Assembly (NCBI RefSeq): GCF_022524485.1
Contig: NZ_JAKXMK010000039.1
Span: 46,692-110,691, forward strand
Reading direction: 5' to 3'
Source of the DNA: Pseudonocardia alaniniphila
Lineage (GTDB): Bacteria > Actinomycetota > Actinomycetes > Mycobacteriales > Pseudonocardiaceae
DNA: 64,000 bases
The notes beneath the pieces were generated by a model, which searched no databases, was not told where the DNA came from, and saw only the letters and a list, made by a program, of their open reading frames with translations. Made by a program: the position numbers and the translations under genes. Positions 62,111 through 64,000 of the stretch are shown here, in pieces. Position 1 is the first letter of the stretch. Each line of letters begins with the position of its first letter.

Positions 62111-63355
62111 CTACGGCGCCGCGGAACCGGGACGTCGGCGCAGCTCCCCGAAGACCAGCGGCACGAACAGGACGCACAGCACGGCGATGACCACGGCGAC
62201 CCACTGAGAGGCGACCTCCAGGCCGTGTTGTGCCGCGAGCAGCCCGAGCCCGATCACCGGAGCGCCGAGACCGAGGTAGCTCACCACGTAGTAGGTGCTC
62301 GTGACCGCGCCACGCTCGGACGGCGGGGTGGTCTCGGTGATCTCCCGCAGCGCCCCGGAGTACACGAGCCCGTGCCCCACTCCGGTGCACAACATGGCGG
62401 GCACCGTGACGACCTCGCCTGCACCCATGTCCGCGAGCACGAGCAGAACCAGACCGAGGGCCAGTGCGCCCAGCCCCCAGGCCTGTGCCGGCAGTGGGCG
62501 CAACCGCCGGAACGTCAGCTGCGCCGCGCCGGAGGTGCCGATCATGAGGGCCAGCGCACTGGCCGTGAGTGCCAGGTTGGTGGTGCCGAGCAGGTCACCG
62601 ACCAACGACGGCAGCACCGCGGAGAACGCTCCGAGCACACCCCAGGCCAGGAACGACGAGGCGCTCGCCACGAGGAAGGTGCGACGGACATCCGCCGGGA
62701 CACCGAGGCGGGCCGGGCGCCACCGACCGCCGGCGGCAGCTGCTCGTCCCGGCGCCGCGCACACCACCGCCACCAGCGCGACCACCACCGTCGCCGCGTG
62801 CACGACGAACGACAGCTGCAGTGGTGCCGGTGCGTACTGAGCCAGGAGCCCGCCGAGCAACGGCCCCACCGCCAGACCGAAGGTGATGCACGCTGTTGCG
62901 GTCATGGCCACCCGCCGGTGGCCCCGCGCGGGGTCACCGGGCACGATCCGCCCGACGCTGTCAGCCAGGGTCGCCTGGGCGGCCGCGGTGGCCGCCCCCA
63001 TGCCGAATCCCTGGGCAAGGCGGGCCGCGAACAGCCAGCCGACACCCTGTGCCGAGGCGAACAGCGCGTCGCCGGCAAGGAACGCGAGGAGCCCGACGAT
63101 CATCGGCACACGCCTGCCCACCACGTCGGAGAGCGGTCCGAACACCAGCAGGCAGGGCAGGATCACCGCGACCGCGACGGCGTAGAGCAGGGTCTGCGTC
63201 AGTGCGGAGAAACCCATATCGGCGCGAAACGTTCCGTATAGAGCGCTGGGCAGATTGTTGCCGACGTACAGCACGGCCAGGGCCACCGCTCCCGCCATGA
63301 ACGCCGGTGATGCCCATGCCGCGCGCGGAGCGGTGTGACGAGTCCCGTCGAGCAT
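62111..63355 (-). CDS. MFS transporter (drug-efflux type)
   Basis: A 414-residue polytopic protein with about 12 helices. Motif A is visible as FGPLSDVVGRRVPMIVGLLA near residue 75, and a motif-C-like GLAVGPLLGGLL near 165 is common in antiporters. The start is ATG 63353-63355 or a nearby one. It reads away from the NmrA-like gene on the same strand. The substrate is unknown. Confidence 0.86.
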   Translation of the reverse strand: MLDGTRHTAPRAAWASPAFMAGAVALAVLYVGNNLPSALYGTFRADMGFSALTQTLLYAVAVAVILPCLLVFGPLSDVVGRRVPMIVGLLAFLAGDALFASAQGVGWLFAARLAQGFGMGAATAAAQATLADSVGRIVPGDPARGHRRVAMTATACITFGLAVGPLLGGLLAQYAPAPLQLSFVVHAATVVVALVAVVCAAPGRAAAAGGRWRPARLGVPADVRRTFLVASASSFLAWGVLGAFSAVLPSLVGDLLGTTNLALTASALALMIGTSGAAQLTFRRLRPLPAQAWGLGALALGLVLLVLADMGAGEVVTVPAMLCTGVGHGLVYSGALREITETTPPSERGAVTSTYYVVSYLGLGAPVIGLGLLAAQHGLEVASQWVAVVIAVLCVLFVPLVFGELRRRPGSAAP

Positions 63356-63648
63356 AGGAGCAGCGTAGACAGCAGACTTGCGTCTCGCCAGCCAGATGAT
63401 GCCGGTGTGGAGTGCTCCCTCCCACAGCTCAGATGTGAGATCGGCGTGAACAGGTCATGCGGGTCCGGTCGCGGCCTGCCGCCGCGTCGGGACAGGCTGC
63501 GGCACGCTGCGGCGGTTGCTCGCGAAGCTGCGCGGCGAAGTGGTGCAGAACGGCACGCGCACCTCGAGCCCCACCGCCAGGGACGCTCCCCGGGACGGAG
63601 AGGTCGAGCTTGGTGACCAGACCCGGGTCGATCAGCCGCTGGGCGATC

Positions 63649-64000
63649 TCAGGGGGCGGGTACGAAGCGGGAGCCGCTGGTTTCGAAGGCGGAGAGGTTC
63701 TCGCGTACGTATTGTTCGACCGACAGCGGCGGCTGCCCACCCAGCTTCGCGATGTTGTCGTTGGTGCCGGCGAACACGCCGTTCTGGTAGTCGACGGCGA
63801 CGTTGCTGAGGTGCTGGACGAGGTGCTCGTCGTGCCCGCGCTCGCGCATCGCCGTGGCGAATTCCTCGATGCTGATCGGCTCGTAGTGCACCGGGATGCC
63901 GAGGACACCGGACATGGTCTCGACGATCTCGTGGTGGTTCTGCTCGACGGGGCCGTGCAGGGTGTAGACGGCGTGGTCGTGCGGTTCGGGGTCGAGCAGC
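63649..64000 (-). CDS. NmrA-like NAD(P)-binding protein, C-terminal part (start beyond window)
   Basis: The frame is open at base 64000 and ends at 63649. About 117 residues are visible (LLDPEPHDHAVYTLHGP, HHEIVETMSGVLGIPVHYEP). It continues with EEFATAMRERGHDEHLVQHL to the end FVPAP. VHYEPISIEEFATAM and a terminal NLSAF fit NmrA/HSCARG-type quinone or NAD(P)H-sensing reductases. The Rossmann motif lies outside the window. 63356-63648 holds nothing recognised. Confidence 0.7.
   Translation of the reverse strand, partial: LLDPEPHDHAVYTLHGPVEQNHHEIVETMSGVLGIPVHYEPISIEEFATAMRERGHDEHLVQHLSNVAVDYQNGVFAGTNDNIAKLGGQPPLSVEQYVRENLSAFETSGSRFVPAP

Noticed and set aside
62595..63241. Plus-strand frames across the MFS gene
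   Set aside because: They are antisense to clear membrane segments and show no domain.

Overview
This window is high-GC actinobacterial chromosome. A mycothiol synthase, a GlnR-type regulator, a nitrobindin and a cysteine leader peptide all point to a mycolic-acid or Pseudonocardiales-type actinomycete. From memory, the order DUF3073 ... nitrobindin, SseC, CysA, ThiX, DUF2993, GlnR, MshD, Pst/PhoT, PhoY, LCP protein, Dus matches the Mycobacterium tuberculosis Rv0810c-Rv0823c block. Pseudonocardia or a relative is my best guess; no rRNA is present to settle it.

Left part (1-13.6 kb): an inositol catabolic operon reads leftwards from a promoter at about 12.73-12.76 kb. Its order is iolC, a Cgl0159-like aldolase, iolB, iolD, iolA/mmsA, iolE, a three-gene sugar ABC transporter, iolG, iolH and a second Gfo/Idh/MocA dehydrogenase cut by the window edge. 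A divergent GntR/UTRA regulator and an inverted-repeat operator lying over the -35 box probably control it. Two gene junctions carry copies of a repeat that forms short, stop/start-overlapping mini-ORFs.

Middle part (13.6-37.7 kb): conserved housekeeping genes. These are DUF3073, an MFS transporter, YgfZ and Fur, a DivIVA-domain protein, nitrobindin with a tiny membrane protein, and a thiosulfate sulfurtransferase operon (DUF4395-CysA-SseC). That operon follows a Cys-containing leader ORF whose end can base-pair with the next ribosome binding site. ThiX, DUF2993, a hydrolase, glnR, mshD, pstSCAB with PHO-box-like repeats, two phoU genes, a very large LCP/LytR_C protein, a diguanylate cyclase, dusB and tRNA-Lys(TTT) follow.

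Right part (37.7-58 kb): an accretion zone. The 3' part of tRNA-Lys recurs as direct repeats at 49.3, 54.06 and 57.84 kb, with broken integrases and IS remnants near them. Segment 1 (37.75-49.36 kb) carries a diaminobutyrate-type aminotransferase and a 1401-residue epsilon-polylysine-synthetase-like single-module NRPS. It also carries a membrane-anchored Hsp70/beta-propeller fusion and a secreted repeat protein. I read this as a candidate poly-amino-acid (possibly poly-diaminobutyrate) cluster. Segment 2 has an enoyl-CoA hydratase, an AraC regulator and a partial duplicate of it. Segment 3 has a sigma factor, its coupled membrane protein and a lipoprotein.

Right end (58-64 kb): a CYP199-like P450 next to the wreck of a ferredoxin-reductase domain, a VOC protein, an APH-type kinase, an MFS transporter and a partial NmrA-like protein.
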